A stretch of DNA of 64,000 nucleotides from Aphelenchoides besseyi (Eukaryota > Nematoda > Chromadorea > Rhabditida > Aphelenchoididae). This document shows positions 41,535-52,718 of the stretch, piece by piece. Where the stretch lies: assembly GCA_024699855.1 (NCBI GenBank), contig JAMPIQ010000003.1:3534001-3598000 (forward strand), given 5' to 3'. Every line of letters begins with the position of its first letter. Position 1 is the stretch's first letter. The notes under the pieces were generated by a model. That model saw nothing but the letters and a program-made list of their open reading frames with translations. It had not been told where the DNA came from and did not search any database. Both the position numbers and the translations under genes were made by a program.

Positions 41535-42393
41535 ATGGCTAGTGAAGGTGCGGAAGCTCAATTGATCGTGTTATTTGGCTGGGGAGGCTCGACATTCAAG
41601 CAGCTTCAAAGATACGAACATTTTTACAAGAAAGAAGGGTCTGTTGTGTTTAAATTATATGATCTCAAGTTCTTTAGATATGGAACGTTTTCTTACATCT
41701 CGCCGTTTGTAATACCGAAATCTTTGGATTCGGTGAAAAAATATGCATTAGATTTTCTTGAACGTTCGAACTTTGAGAATCAAATTCATCGACTCATTTT
41801 GTTTCATGTTTTTAGCATGTCCGGTAAATTGTACTTTCCCGTTACTCACTAGTTGTTTTGTAGGCATCTCAACGTTTTGGTCAATTTGGGAAGAACTAGA
41901 CAACAAACCGTATGGTTCTCAAATCAAGAACCAAGTGGTTGGTGTTATCTTCGATTCGTGCCCATCAAACGTTCCGCGCCCGTCAGTTGCGGCAGAAGCA
42001 ATAGCCAACGGTCAATACCCGCCTACGATGCGCGATTTAAGTAGCTCAATAAAAAGGACTGGAAAGTACACGTCGACTTGGTTGTATTACACGTTGCGAT
42101 CGTACATGAGCATCGGTCAATCCAACGAAAACTCGCTGTTCCATCGTTTGTCTCTTCGTTCCGATTTACCATCCTGTCAACTCTACTTATACTCAATCAA
42201 CGACCGTCTAATCGACTATCGACATGTCGAAGATTTTATTGAAATTCAACGCAAAAAGGGAGTCAACATCGAAACCAAGAGATGGAACGAAAGCGGACAC
42301 GTTCAACATTTTCCTTTGTATCCTCAAGAATATCAACATCTTTGTCTGCGATTTGCCAACCGTTTGCTTCAGAATAAAAAGTCGAAGATCTAA
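41535..42393 (+). CDS. TMEM53/DUF829 family alpha/beta-hydrolase-like protein, copy A
   Basis: Exons are 41535-41638, 41678-41823 and 41864-42393, with two short GT-AG introns at conserved positions. It starts with LIVLFGWGGS, the DUF829 opening strand and glycine loop. Then come FSYISPFVIPKS, RLILFHVFSMSGISTFW (the Ser in the nucleophile-elbow position, HxFSxxG), VVGVIFDSCPS and LYLYSINDRLIDY with an acidic residue, and SGHVQHFPLYPQEYQ with a late histidine. The fold is therefore serine-hydrolase-like. Vertebrate TMEM53 sits at the nuclear envelope and ER. The enzymatic activity of the family is uncertain. The neighbour at 42659 is a paralogue in the same orientation, so this is a tandem duplication. 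Confidence 0.88.
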
Positions 42394-42658
42394 CTCGTTT
42401 TTGACCACAAGTTTTGTATTTTCCGTCAAACTACAAACTCCAGAGCGTTGGAATGCGACATTCGATAACGCGCTTTGCCGATTCTTGGCATTTAACTCGG
42501 AAGTCGTCTACACGAAAAGATTCTAATCGATTGTACAAGCCGATAAATGTTTTTCATTGCTTAAGCAGTTGCCTTGAACGGATATTTTTCTTCATTTTTC
42601 GTGGCCTTCTCAAACAGCAGTTAGTGACATTCAGTTGACTGATCAGTTTTCAGCCGAA

Positions 42659-43565
42659 ATGTCCATCGTGTTGAACAAGATCAAGCCACCGAATGTCTCA
42701 ACCAACAGTCCAATTTGTGTTCTTTTGGGTTGGGGAGGTGCACAAGAAAAACAGGTCGTGAAGTATTCGCAAATCTACGAATCCAAAGGGTTTGTTCGCT
42801 TCTGTTTTTCATTTCTATCTGTATTTTCAGATGTGAGGTTATTCGCTACATCGCTCCGTTTGGCCGTTTAAGTGGTCGATCTTTTGCTTCGTATCGCAAA
42901 TATGCTGAAGATCTCTACGAACGAGCACTTGTCGACATTCGAGATCAACCACAACGACCGATTCTGTTTCACTTGTTTTCGATGAATGGAATTTCGGTCT
43001 TCACACAAACTTGGGACTTGCTCAATCAAAAGCCGAAGGGAGCGGAATTGAAATCACGAGTTTGTGGTCTCATTTTTGACAGGTTTGTTTTGCTTTCTAG
43101 ATCTTTGTTTGATCTCATTTCAGTGGTCCGAGTGATACCGTGCCTTCAACCTCAGCAATCGCCTTCTCGGTCGCTTCGTTTCCTCCAGGCGGCGGTGCGT
43201 TGAATGCGATCGGTCGAATGGCAATGTACATTGTGGTTCTCTGCTACGTGGCTCTCTTTCGTTTGATTCAATGGACAAAGTACACGTTCGGAGATCGAGA
43301 GATTTACGAGCGTGAGATCTGCTACTATCGAATGCTCAAATTGAACGATTTGCCGAAGAATCAACTCTATTTATACAGCAAGATCGACACGATGATTAGA
43401 TTCTTTGATGTCGATCGCTTTGCCGAACATCAACAGAAATTGGGAGCGAATGTTACGCAGCGATGTTGGCCGGATTCCAATCACATACAACACCTTCGAA
43501 AACATCCTGCTGAATACGTCCAATTGTGCGACGAGTTTTTCGAAAAGTGTATTCAATCCAAATAG
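42659..43565 (+). CDS. TMEM53/DUF829 family alpha/beta-hydrolase-like protein, copy B
   Basis: Exons are 42659-42789, 42831-43082 and 43124-43565. The introns fall at the same protein positions as in copy A. Shared landmarks are ICVLLGWGGAQEKQ, VIRYIAPFG, PILFHLFSMNGISVF, GLIFDSGPS, QLYLYSKIDTMIRFFDV and SNHIQHLRKHPAEYVQL. A hydrophobic segment not obvious in copy A (MAMYIVVLCYVALFRLI) follows the proline/glycine linker, so this copy may be membrane-anchored. TTTTCAG lies 5 nt before the ATG, a likely trans-splice site. With only about 265 bp between the genes the pair could share an operon-like transcript. Confidence 0.88.
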
Positions 43566-43608
43566 AACGTTTATTGAAGTGAAATTTCTTGTTATTTCAA
43601 CATTCATT

Positions 43609-45522
43609 TCACTCTCGTGCTTCACGACAAACTTTTTCGAAAACATCAGGAAACGCCGTTTTACAATCATATTGAATTCGTAGCCAATCGTACAACGTGG
43701 AATCGAACATCGTCCAGAACTCGGCGGCATTCATGTACGTGTCTGCGTATAACATTTGAGCTCCTTGAGCATCACGGACGAACTTCTCCAACTTCCTTGT
43801 ACTTTCTCGAGCATCATAGTGTTTCCTTTCGGCATTTCCGTAGATTCCAACATCAATGAAAATTAAATCGGCACCCGATCGGTTTCTAATCAATCCGGGA
43901 TACGACGGCAGTTTGAATGGACACAACCACAGCGGATAAACGCCAATCTAAATCCATGAACTAAACAAAAAGAAACAGACAAACCTCTTCATCGATCAAT
44001 TTCACTGCATCATTCAAATGAGTTAATGGAATCAGCAGATCTTGAATGACATGATGTCTGTCGTATAGATTTCTAATCGGTTTTGGCGTCGTTAACTTCA
44101 ACAAGGAAACCTTGGGCGGAAGTGCCCAACCTAACAAGTACCGGTAAATCGGATTGTTGCCGAACGGAATCAGATCCTAAACTAATCGAACGTTCAAAGA
44201 ACTATAAATCAACCCACTTGTAACTCCCAGAAAATACTCTTTGAGTGACGATGATAGAAATGACGAAGTGGAATGTATTCTGTTACACTCTAGAAATAAG
44301 GATCAGCATTATCAAAAGGGTCATCGAACTTCTTTGTTAATCAAAATGTTCTCAACGTGTTTGAAGAACCACGGTTTATACCATCGACCAATGGCGTTGA
44401 CTTTTGCATTCTTTGGCGGAGAATCAGAAAACTCGCCGGTCATGATAACCGCTGATTCGGGTGAGTAGGCAATTCCTTCAACAAATTCGTTTTCAGTTGA
44501 TACAGCTGCTTCGCGAAGTCGTTCAGTTACATCCTGTTAATTCAGATTTTAAATTAGTTTAAATACCTCAAAAGTTACTGATCCAAAAACTGGATTGTAC
44601 GTCAGTTTGACGAACGGTTTGCATGGAATAATTCGAATCGTTACGGCCACCAAAAACCCAAGAGTACCGTGACTCCACGGAACTAAATTGTCGTAATAAG
44701 CAGATATTTTGAAGTTTGATTGAACGTACTTCCGTAGAACAATGAATTGTGCTCTGAATTTTCCTACAAATAGAATCATTGTCTGTTGTGATTACAATAT
44801 AGTTACTTTTCGAGTTACGACCAGTTCACCGTTTGCCGTTACAACCTCGTATTGAACGCAAATATGTTGGAAAAGACCGTACTTCTTACTAGACGACTCA
44901 ACTCCACATCCGTTGACCATTCCACCAACTGTGAGGTCGTCCAGCTCCGGAACAATCGGAAGCGTATACCCGTGTGGCAAGAGCAAACGTGTAAGATGTC
45001 CCATTGTCACCTGAATCAATCATCTAATTAGAGATTACTTAACTAGGTACCATTGGTTCCACTCGTATCGTTTCATTCTGTTTATCGATCTGCAATTTGT
45101 CAATGAGCTAACAACACCAATGATTTCCAACCTCGAGAATGTCGACCAACTGATCAGTTTTGATTCCGAGCATATTTTTCTTGTATTTCGGAAATCGGAA
45201 GCTCATTGTTAGAAAACCGGCTCTGGCCGTGCATAGCTTTTGTTGTCTTCCATTGTCGTTCCAATCTCGGATCTAGAATACATTTCATAACTCCACACTA
45301 TCAGGCATTTCGATTTACTTGTTTTTGGATTATCGCCACCTTACGATCATGAGCTTTTGGAGCTGAGTTCAATTTGAATACGAGCCAGTTACGAAGAGCG
45401 AAGTATTGGTCGTAAATGACACTTGCGGGCAGAACGAACAGAATAACGAAGATCCAACGAAACCGAAATAACACCCACTCCAAAATGCGCTCACTCATCG
45501 GAATTGCAGTTTTCGATCCCAT
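43609..45522 (-). CDS. dhcr-24: delta(24)-sterol reductase (DHCR24 homologue)
   Basis: DHCR24 is an ER-membrane FAD enzyme that reduces the 24(25) double bond of sterol side chains with NADPH. Nematodes cannot make sterols and use such an enzyme when dealkylating plant sterols. The ATG at 45522 opens an N-terminal membrane segment ([17 protein letters not shown]). The FAD-binding part shows [40 protein letters not shown] and KYGLFQHIC, then [18 protein letters not shown]. Later exons give [58 protein letters not shown], and [15 protein letters not shown] near the end. About eight exons with short introns run through to a stop at 43609-43611, and the length matches the family. No lesion was seen. 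Confidence 0.93.
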
Positions 45523-45559
45523 CGACCAAAACAAGTTTAAACAGGGAGTTTAACCTTAA

Positions 45560-46430
45560 AGTGAACGAACTTAATAACAAGAAAAGAGCGGAGCTGGACT
45601 GTCACAGGCAAACTGATAAACTGCTCGATTCACGAACACAACTCGGAGGTTGTAAAAACTGAATGAGAAGGTCAACGCGCTCTACGACTATTTTGCTCCA
45701 TGAAATTAATCATTTCTTTCATTGTTTTGTTTGCAATCTTTCTCTGAGTACTTTGCTCTTGATCACGAAATTGCAATGGAGCCACGAAAGTTAATTGATG
45801 AGGCCAGAAAACGGAGAACAAACATTACGTAAATAAGAAAATCGAATTTGACGTACCAAAAGAATAAAAACGGCGGCTTTTTCGGTTTACAACAAAAGAA
45901 TTCAAAGGAAAACACTTGTTACAACAACAACTTTTAACGATAGACACAAAAGAGTTCAATCGATGCAGAGTTTACACTCAAAATAGAAGTGTTTTCAGCT
46001 CACAGACCATCGGATTTGTTATCTTCATCGGTACTGAAGCTCTTGTACGAGCAAACTGCGAATTTATTCTAAACTACAAAAAATCAACAACATTAAAAAA
46101 AGGATCGTAGGTCGTGGATGAGATCGCGTCAACGATCGGGAAGTCGGCGTTAAACGCCAAGAAAAAGTGGAGTCTTAGACTAGTGAAAGTCCATGACTCG
46201 GAATTAGAACGAGATCACTCTCCCTTGAACATGACCCAAACACGCGGACACTCGATGTAACCTGAAATCACCGAAATTAGAAGAATGAAGAGAAGGCAGA
46301 TGGAGATTAACAAAAGTATTCAAGAGATGATATGGAGGCAGTTAAACCCCGAGTGCAGCACGCTCAAAGTTACACGAAAATGACGCGCGCAGCGCCATAA
46401 AAATCTTTTATTTTCTACTTAACAAATTCA
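45560..46430. other. intergenic, no gene seen
   Basis: AT-rich DNA between the DHCR24 start and the 3' end of the zinc-finger gene. A 64-codon plus-strand frame (45916-46110) has no support. Confidence 0.45.
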
Positions 46431-46469
46431 AACAAAGAAACAAAATCAATCACTCGTTAACAATAACCA

Positions 46470-48556
46470 AGAAGTCAAGGTCCAGAAGAACGGTCGATCC
46501 ATTTACGTTCCTCGAATTGTTCCATTAGGTCTGAGCTAATCAAAGGATGTCGTTTGAGGTTAGAGATCGAAAGGGAAACCGCCATTTCAATCGGCTAATC
46601 GTAATCAAATTGATGTTTGGACTCCCCGTTTTAAACACGTTTTTATTCGTCACTTCGAAATCCCCTCTATTCGAAGTTGAATCACCGTGTAACCAACCTG
46701 AATTGTGTTCTGAAGTCAAGTAACCACCGTGCTCATTCAAGGTATGGTTTTTGATATCACTCCATTCGGCCAACTTGCAACGACAAATCGAACAGATGTA
46801 ACCGTGCTCTTCTTTACGATGTTCTTCCATGTTCAGAAATCGGTTGCATTTGAAGTCGCAGATTTTGCATTCAAATTTAATGATTCCCGTGTGAATTCGT
46901 TCATGAGTGGTGACCTGAAGTGCTTCACAGTCTCCAGATTCTTATCGGAATAAACTCACCGATGTCTCACTTGTGAACAACTCATCACAGAAATGACATG
47001 GATACGTTTTGGTGAAAACATGTGACATCTTCTTGTGCTTCCGGAGTTTACGCGGAGTCAAAAACTTCTGATTGCAAAGATTGCATTTGAATCCCGAATT
47101 TGCACCGCGATGAAATTTGGCGCGATGAGTTGACAAACGACTTTCGGTGCACAAATTGCGTATTGGAGTACACTCGAAACACATGTACAACTGAAAATTT
47201 TGATTTCATCTTATGCTACATAAATGCCAAACTCACCATTTCACACAAGTGATTTCGCAGCTCTTCGTCATCCTTGAGCGCCTTAAAACACTTCAAACAT
47301 TGTACGAACTCCGCGTTTTCCGGATGCTTCTTCGAAATGTGTTTCTTAAGCGAGTGCTCATTGCGATATCGTTTATCACAGAATGGACATTGCGGTGAGA
47401 CCTTCTTCTTGTACACGCGTTTGGGTTGATACAAACTGCCGAATCTGTCAAAACGAGCGGCGACACCATTGGTCAATTCACCGGGCAATGGAATACTGAA
47501 GCAGGAAGATCGTATTGGCATAAGTGCGATTACTCACGTGTCAACATCAACTTCAAAGTTCTGAGATTCCATGTCTTTAGCCGGTGGAATAAAGCCGCCG
47601 GATGCGATTTCGTCGAGTCGATTTTGTTCCAACTCTTCACGACTACAAATTGGATTCGATTTTTTATGTTCGTTCTCTAATTCCTACCGTTGTTGTTGCA
47701 TTTCCTCTTCTTGTTGCACGAGATACGCAATATGATCGACGGGATGTTTGTCGCGAAGATGACGTTCGTAAATGTGTTTGTCGAGAAAGCGATTTCGACA
47801 TCTTTTGCAGCGAACCATTTTGGCACGAACCAAACGGCGAATCTCCGATGGTTTTGTTGGCCGAGCAACTGCGCCGGTGAGATCGTCGGCCGAACGCGGT
47901 TGAAGCACCACAGGAACAGGTCGTGGAGCAGAGGCAACATTGTTGACTGGAATCCTGGACGTGAAAGTGAAAACTCTTAGACTTCCTACTCTTCTTTGTT
48001 GTCCCGTTGATAACAGCGCCACTTTCGTCCAACGCAATTCGTGGCCGTTCGAATAGCTCGGGATTTTTGATCCGCTTCAGCGTCATTCCAACTCCATTCT
48101 CTGTGTTCTTAACAACAAGAGTTGGGCAGAATTCGAACGACTTACCGATTTCTGGCGTTCAACTCGTTCCAATTCTTCTGCTTGTCGAGCGTCGTTGAGC
48201 ATCGCCAACAGATCTTCGTAATCGGGACTTCGGGCACGAAACATCGGTACCTTGAACTCCTGAAGAATCGAAAATGTCAATTTCGAAACTCGAAAAGCAG
48301 CTTCCTGGCAACTCATGTGACTCGAAGTGACTTCTGCGCAATTTCCGCCATAAATCACTTTGAGTCAAAAACGAGAATGAAAGCTTTTGTTGGATGTTTA
48401 CGAAATGATACAGAATAAACAAAACTATCCCACACTTACCTCCATTTGGTTGCCCTCGAACAACATCAACGTAACAGCACTCTTTGATTTTAAAGACCTT
48501 TGAACTGAAAAGCCAAGCTTTGTGGTTCGTCAGCTTTCTCACTTGAAACGAGTCAT
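46470..48556 (-). CDS. mep-1: multi-C2H2 zinc-finger protein, MEP-1-like
   Basis: The ATG at 48556 begins MTRF and splices over a 37-nt intron to KVFKIKECCYVDVVRGQPNG. Later exons carry RARSPDYEDLLAMLNDARQA, VGMTLKRIKNPELFERPRIA, then the fingers. In order these are RCKRCRNRFLDKHIYERHLR, QCPFCDKRYRNEHSLKKHIS, QCLKCFKALKDDEELRNHLC (a C2HC type), MCFECTPIRN..STHRAKFH, KCNLCNQKFLTPRKLRKHKK, PCHFCDELFTSETSVTTHER, ECKICDFKCNRFLNMEEHRK and ICSICRCKLAEWSDIKNHTL. Eight finger-like units and the finger order recall C. elegans MEP-1, a germline/soma chromatin and RNA regulator that works with the Mi-2 complex. That assignment is from memory of the family and is tentative. The last exon, about 46470-46560, is uncertain. 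Confidence 0.75.
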
Positions 48557-48711
48557 CTTTCACCCGCCTGTTGGCCAAACGAGTTGTTGATCGTGCTGAG
48601 AATCACAGATACATTGTCGACATGTTATCTGGATTTTTTGTCCCCAAAAATAATCAGTAGTCAATTCCAACTTATAAAGTATCTATTGTCGGTTAATGTC
48701 CAATGATATCC

Positions 48712-48951
48712 CTATGCTTCCTTTACAGTGTCAAATGTCTTGGACGTAGAACTGATCGATTTGTTTTCTGAAGCAAAACGCCAAGATATACGGTATCGCT
48801 GTCGAGGCTCAGCGGCGTGTAGGTCAATTTTGCTCGCCAGTTGGTCGAAGTTGACGGACGGCAGTCGTCGCTTCGGTCCGTAGATTGTCGTTTCGGTTGT
48901 GTTTGAGTTTTCGGAAATAATTGTTGATGATCCCTTCCTTCTTCGATTCAA
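48712..48951 (-). CDS. uncharacterised small ORF
   Basis: A 79-codon frame without an ATG at its 5' end (it opens at a TTG and stays open a little further upstream). Composition is basic at the start (NRRRKGSS) and then mixed, with IYGPKRRLPSVNFDQLASKI and RYRISWRF. It lies between the zinc-finger gene and the divergent rpl-P0 gene, reading towards the former. It could be a last exon or chance. No family recognised. Confidence 0.25.
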   Translation of the reverse strand: MNRRRKGSSTIISENSNTTETTIYGPKRRLPSVNFDQLASKIDLHAAEPRQRYRISWRFASENKSISSTSKTFDTVKEA

Positions 48952-49063
48952 CTTTATATTCGTGATGATCGTTGAAGACTTCGTTTTTCGGGGTTAAAAA
49001 TGATTTCGGAATTTCAGCGTTTCTGAATTTTTAAACCTTCACGGCTCTCCTTGACACACCAAG

Positions 49064-50432
49064 ATGGTCAGGGAAAACAGAAGCGAATGGAAAGCCAACT
49101 ACTTCACCCGCATTTTGGTTCGTTTTGTCAACCAACTAAGATCTTAAACTCGAGGTTTAGGGACTTTTCGACGAATTCAAGACCTGTTTGATCGTCGGCG
49201 TTGACAATGTCGGTTCGAAGCAAATGCAAGAGATCCGTCAAGCTATGCGCGGTAATAACTTTTCGATTACAAGATTTTGAATCTTTGATTTTTAGGTCAC
49301 GGTGAAATCATCATGGGAAAGAACACTATGATTCGTAAGGCAATTCGTGGTCATTTGTCCGAGAACCCGCAGGTTTGTTTTTGCCCCTCTAAAACTCAAT
49401 TGATCAACTCGAATGTTGCAGCTCGAGAAATTGTTGCCGTACGTTGTTGGAAATGTCGGTTTCGTTTTCACCAAAGAAGATTTGGGGGAAATCCGTAATC
49501 TTCTTTTGAAAAACAAACGCGGTGCTCCAGCGAAGGCCGGTGCTATTGCGCCGTGCGATGTCAAGTTGCCGCCGCAAAACACAGGAATGGGACCTGAAAA
49601 GACCTCGTTCTTCCAAGCTCTTCAAATTCCAACTAAGATTGCTCGTGGTACCATCGAGATCTTGAATGAAGTTCATCTGATCAAGGTGAACAACTTCGAG
49701 AATACAAGTTGTTAACTGTGCGGATTTTTCAGGTCGGCGAAAAGGTCGGTGCTTCCGAATCAGCGCTCTTGAACATGTTGAACATCATGCCTTTCTCGTA
49801 TGGTTTGGCTGTTCAACAAGTTTTCGACAACGGAACCATCTACTCGCCGGATGTTCTCGATGTTACCAACGAAGATCTTCGTGCACGTTTCTTGGGTGCC
49901 GTTCGCAACGTTGCGGCCGTTTCTTTGAGCGTCGGATACCCGACCAAAGCTTCGGTACCGCACTCGATTGCCAATGGTTTCAAGAATTTGTTGGCCGTTG
50001 CTGCCGCTACGGACGTTACTTTCAAACAAGCCGAAAAGGTAAGCGATTTTAATCGTTGAACTTGAAAATACCAATTTCTTTTTAGCTCAAAGAGTATTTG
50101 GCCGATCCGTCGAAGTTTGCAGCTGCCGGTCCTGCTCCAACTTCCGGAACTACGGTTGCGTCCGAATCGACTCCAGCCGTCGCGAAAGTCGAAGAGGCTA
50201 AAGAGGAATCCGAAGATGAAGACATGGGCAAGTGCAAAGTTTTTTCATTTAATTTACGCCTTGACATTTGAATCTCAACATAGTAATCAATTAATGATAG
50301 CTGTCTACATTTATAGACATCATTGTCTATGTTTAGAAGCATGTTGCTTAAAAAACAAATGTTAGAGCGCTGATGTGTGTGAAGGAAAATCTTAATAACC
50401 ATAAACTTTCAGGCTTCGGATTGTTCGATTAA
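49064..50432 (+). CDS. rpla-0: 60S acidic ribosomal protein P0
   Basis: P0 anchors the P1/P2 stalk of the large ribosomal subunit, where it recruits translation GTPases. Exons are 49064-49117, 49161-49251, 49296-49372, 49422-49685, 49733-50038, 50086-50227 and 50413-50432. Landmarks are [106 protein letters not shown] and [13 protein letters not shown]. The acidic tail ends EDEDMGFGLFD, the universal P-protein C-terminus. That ending requires the last intron to use a GC donor (GACATGG then GCAAGT). The next GT in frame would not give GFGLFD. AATAAA lies at about 50516. The protein looks complete and of normal length. Confidence 0.97.
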
Positions 50433-50647
50433 GTTCCACAAGATCCAAGACACCACCGATTGTTATATTTTTAATTGTGAATTGGTGTGTTAATTGTTAT
50501 CCGTAATGGATAAGAATAAAATTTGTTGTTAACTCTTAAAGTCATTCATTTATCTGCATGTATCAAACGGTTCTCTAAGCCGATTAATTTCTGACTGCGT
50601 AGTGATCTGTTTAATTTGCTCTTTAGGTACTCGGCTCAATTACAAAA

Positions 50648-51503
50648 ATGTTGATCTACAAGGACGCATTTACTGGTAAGTCTCATTGGGTTGATTGGAG
50701 GGAATATCCGCGCTCTTAAATTTGGCACGATGTCGAGTGCATTCGACTGTACGTGCTGAATGAGTCATATCGCGGTAAAGCAAAATGGAGGTGGTCGTTT
50801 TTTGTAGTGATTTTATCGTTTCAATCATTTCTTGCGACTGGTTCCAACAAATGATTTCTTGTTCGAATTCGTAGATTAACTCATCTGTTTCAGATGATGA
50901 ATTGGCTTCGGATTCTTTTCCGATGAAATTGATCGACGACGTGAGTTTGTATGCTTGATGTGCTTATTTGAGCGTTGATTTTCAGCTCATCTACGAATTC
51001 AAAGGCAAACATGTCGTACGAAAAGAGGGTGAAATTGTTCTTGCTGGCTCCAATCCTTCAGCCGAAGGTGAAGACGCCGATGATTGTGCCGATGAATCTG
51101 TCGAACGCGGAATCGACTTTATTCTCAACCACAAACTTCAAGAAATGAAGTGCTACGAAGATCCCTCAACTTTTAAAAAATACATCAAAGAGTTCATGAA
51201 GAAGGTCGTCGATCTCATGAAAAAGAACGGAAAATCTGATGAAGAGATCGATGATTTCAAAAAGAAGATCCAAACGTGGGTTCTGTCTTTGTTATCAAAA
51301 GATCGTTTCAAGAACCTTCAATTCTTTATTGGTTTGTTTTTAAGTGTACACAATTCGTTAATTCATTCATATTTTCAGGTGAGAACATGGCTGAAGGACG
51401 CGAAGAAGGTCAAGTCGCAATCGTTGAATACCGCGAAGAAGATGGAGTCGAGAATGTCTACTTGATGCTTGTGAAAGAAGCGTTGATTACTGAGAAATGT
51501 TAA
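50648..51503 (+). CDS. tct-1: translationally controlled tumour protein (TCTP)
   Basis: TCTP is a small abundant cytosolic protein linked to growth control, translation-factor exchange and calcium binding. Exons are 50648-50675, 50894-50940, 50986-51331 and 51379-51503. The start MLIYKDAFTDDELASDSFP is typical. Then come YEFKGKHVV, GSNPSAEGEDADD, a VERGIDFILNHKLQE segment, FKKYIKEFMKKVVDLMKK in the helical hairpin, FFIGENMAEGREEGQVAIVE (matching the TCTP signature block), and a C-terminal cysteine just before TAA. It lies about 215 bp downstream of rpla-0 in the same orientation, so co-transcription is possible. No oddities in the protein. Confidence 0.96.
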
Positions 51504-51519
51504 GACGTCAACGTTGGAG

Positions 51520-52190
51520 CGTTCCTTGTCTGTGTTGTTTCCATTTAACATATAAACTTGTTGCGAATAACTTTGTTTATCTTTCATAATCAGAATGAGG
51601 TTAAGAGAGAGGGAATTCACGTTGTCTGTAACTTTTGGCTTTCGCTCTCAATCCATGCGTGTTTGATGTGAAGTTGTTTAAATTTTTGTAAGAATGATCG
51701 AATTGTTGTTTCGCTTGGATTTGATAAATGGCTTTTCATACGCACAATATGAACATCAAACGCTCACAATCCGCTAATCTGAACGAGCCACACACACTTC
51801 GAGAGGCAATTAATATGCCGATCGGAGTGAAGTGGACGCAATTAAACGTCCGAAATAGACGAGGCTTAATTCCGAAAAGAGAGCGAGATCGCGCGTTCCG
51901 TTGCTTATGAGAAGAAGACTCACACACGTTTCTGTCGATTTCTTTGAGCGATAAAAATGGACCTAGAGATGGTCACAAAAGTAAACAGTCGGACCATGTT
52001 TGTATGTCCGAGACGTGAACTTTTCCTCAACAATTTTTGGTCTTTCAATTTCCATGTTTCCATTTACATTTATCGTATTCCGTTGAGATCTTCTTTGATA
52101 GGTTAAGACAAAAACACGATGGTTGAGTATGTTTATAAACACAAGTGAAACAAACTAGTTTAGGAATCGTACAGTAAAGAATTCGATGAG
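51520..52190. other. intergenic with one weak small ORF
   Basis: A 60-codon plus-strand frame (51728-51910, basic, no domain) and its mirror frame on the minus strand are present. Neither has splice or homology support. Confidence 0.35.
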
Positions 52191-52191
52191 A

Positions 52192-52670
52192 TCAGCGTGA
52201 AGACGACCACCAACATGAAATGATAATGACCACCAAAAACAAGAAGCCCAAAACACCCAACGCGATGAACATCGAGGTCTGTGATTGACGTTCGAATCCC
52301 GTTTTGACGAAGTGGACGGTTGGATCGAACAGATGTTCGCATCGACGTCCGACATAGTTCAGAGCACATTGACAGTAGCGGAAGTAACGTTGACTATCAG
52401 TCGAATACGATGCTCGACAACGTCCCGCATTGAAACAGAAGAATTTGGCCAACGGTTCCGGACAATCGTAAATAGGAGGCATCGAATCTTTGTTCCTAAA
52501 ACAATCAGAATTAGCGAACTCTTGCCGGAAAACACGCGAATAACAATCCAAAATATTGCTGCGATATTTTCCCTTTTGACTCACTGATCGTCTGTGGGCA
52601 GTTGAATGGGGAATCGCGAAAAGAAACTTCGGCCGCTCGATTCGCGCGTTTTTTTGGTTTTCTCCGCTTT
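52192..52670 (-). CDS. small EGF-domain single-pass membrane protein
   Basis: Two joined exons: about 52670-52587, ending PFNCPQTI, and 52497-52192, starting after TTTTAG with NKDSMPPIYDCPEP. The intron (GTGAGT..TTTTAG) can be read through in one frame, which hides the real exon. The second exon encodes one EGF-like module: DCPEPLAKFFCFNAGRC, CQCALNYVGRRCEHL. About 20 residues follow, then a transmembrane segment (MFIALGVLGFLFLVVIIISC) and a short basic-serine end. The layout of one EGF module followed by a membrane anchor is that of EGFR ligands such as LIN-3, Spitz and neuregulin. The initiating ATG and signal peptide were not found. The divergent CIP2A-like gene starts only about 50-100 bp away. 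Confidence 0.65.
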
Positions 52671-52718
52671 CAGCTGCTAATTTGCAGGGCTTTCCATCGA
52701 TGGTTGTTGTAATAAGCG

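Noticed and set aside
46942..47521. CRISPR-like or tandem repeat signal from repeated Cys/His codons
   Set aside because: Repetition is explained by C2H2 zinc-finger coding; no regular DNA repeat, and the genome is eukaryotic.
52498..52584. Read-through start (MSQKGKYRSN...) for the EGF protein
   Set aside because: These bases form a GT-AG intron (GTGAGT...TTTTAG); the upstream exon ending PFNCPQTI joins in frame instead.
52285..52587. 100-codon plus-strand frame over the EGF gene
   Set aside because: Antisense to the EGF module and membrane segment; no domain of its own.
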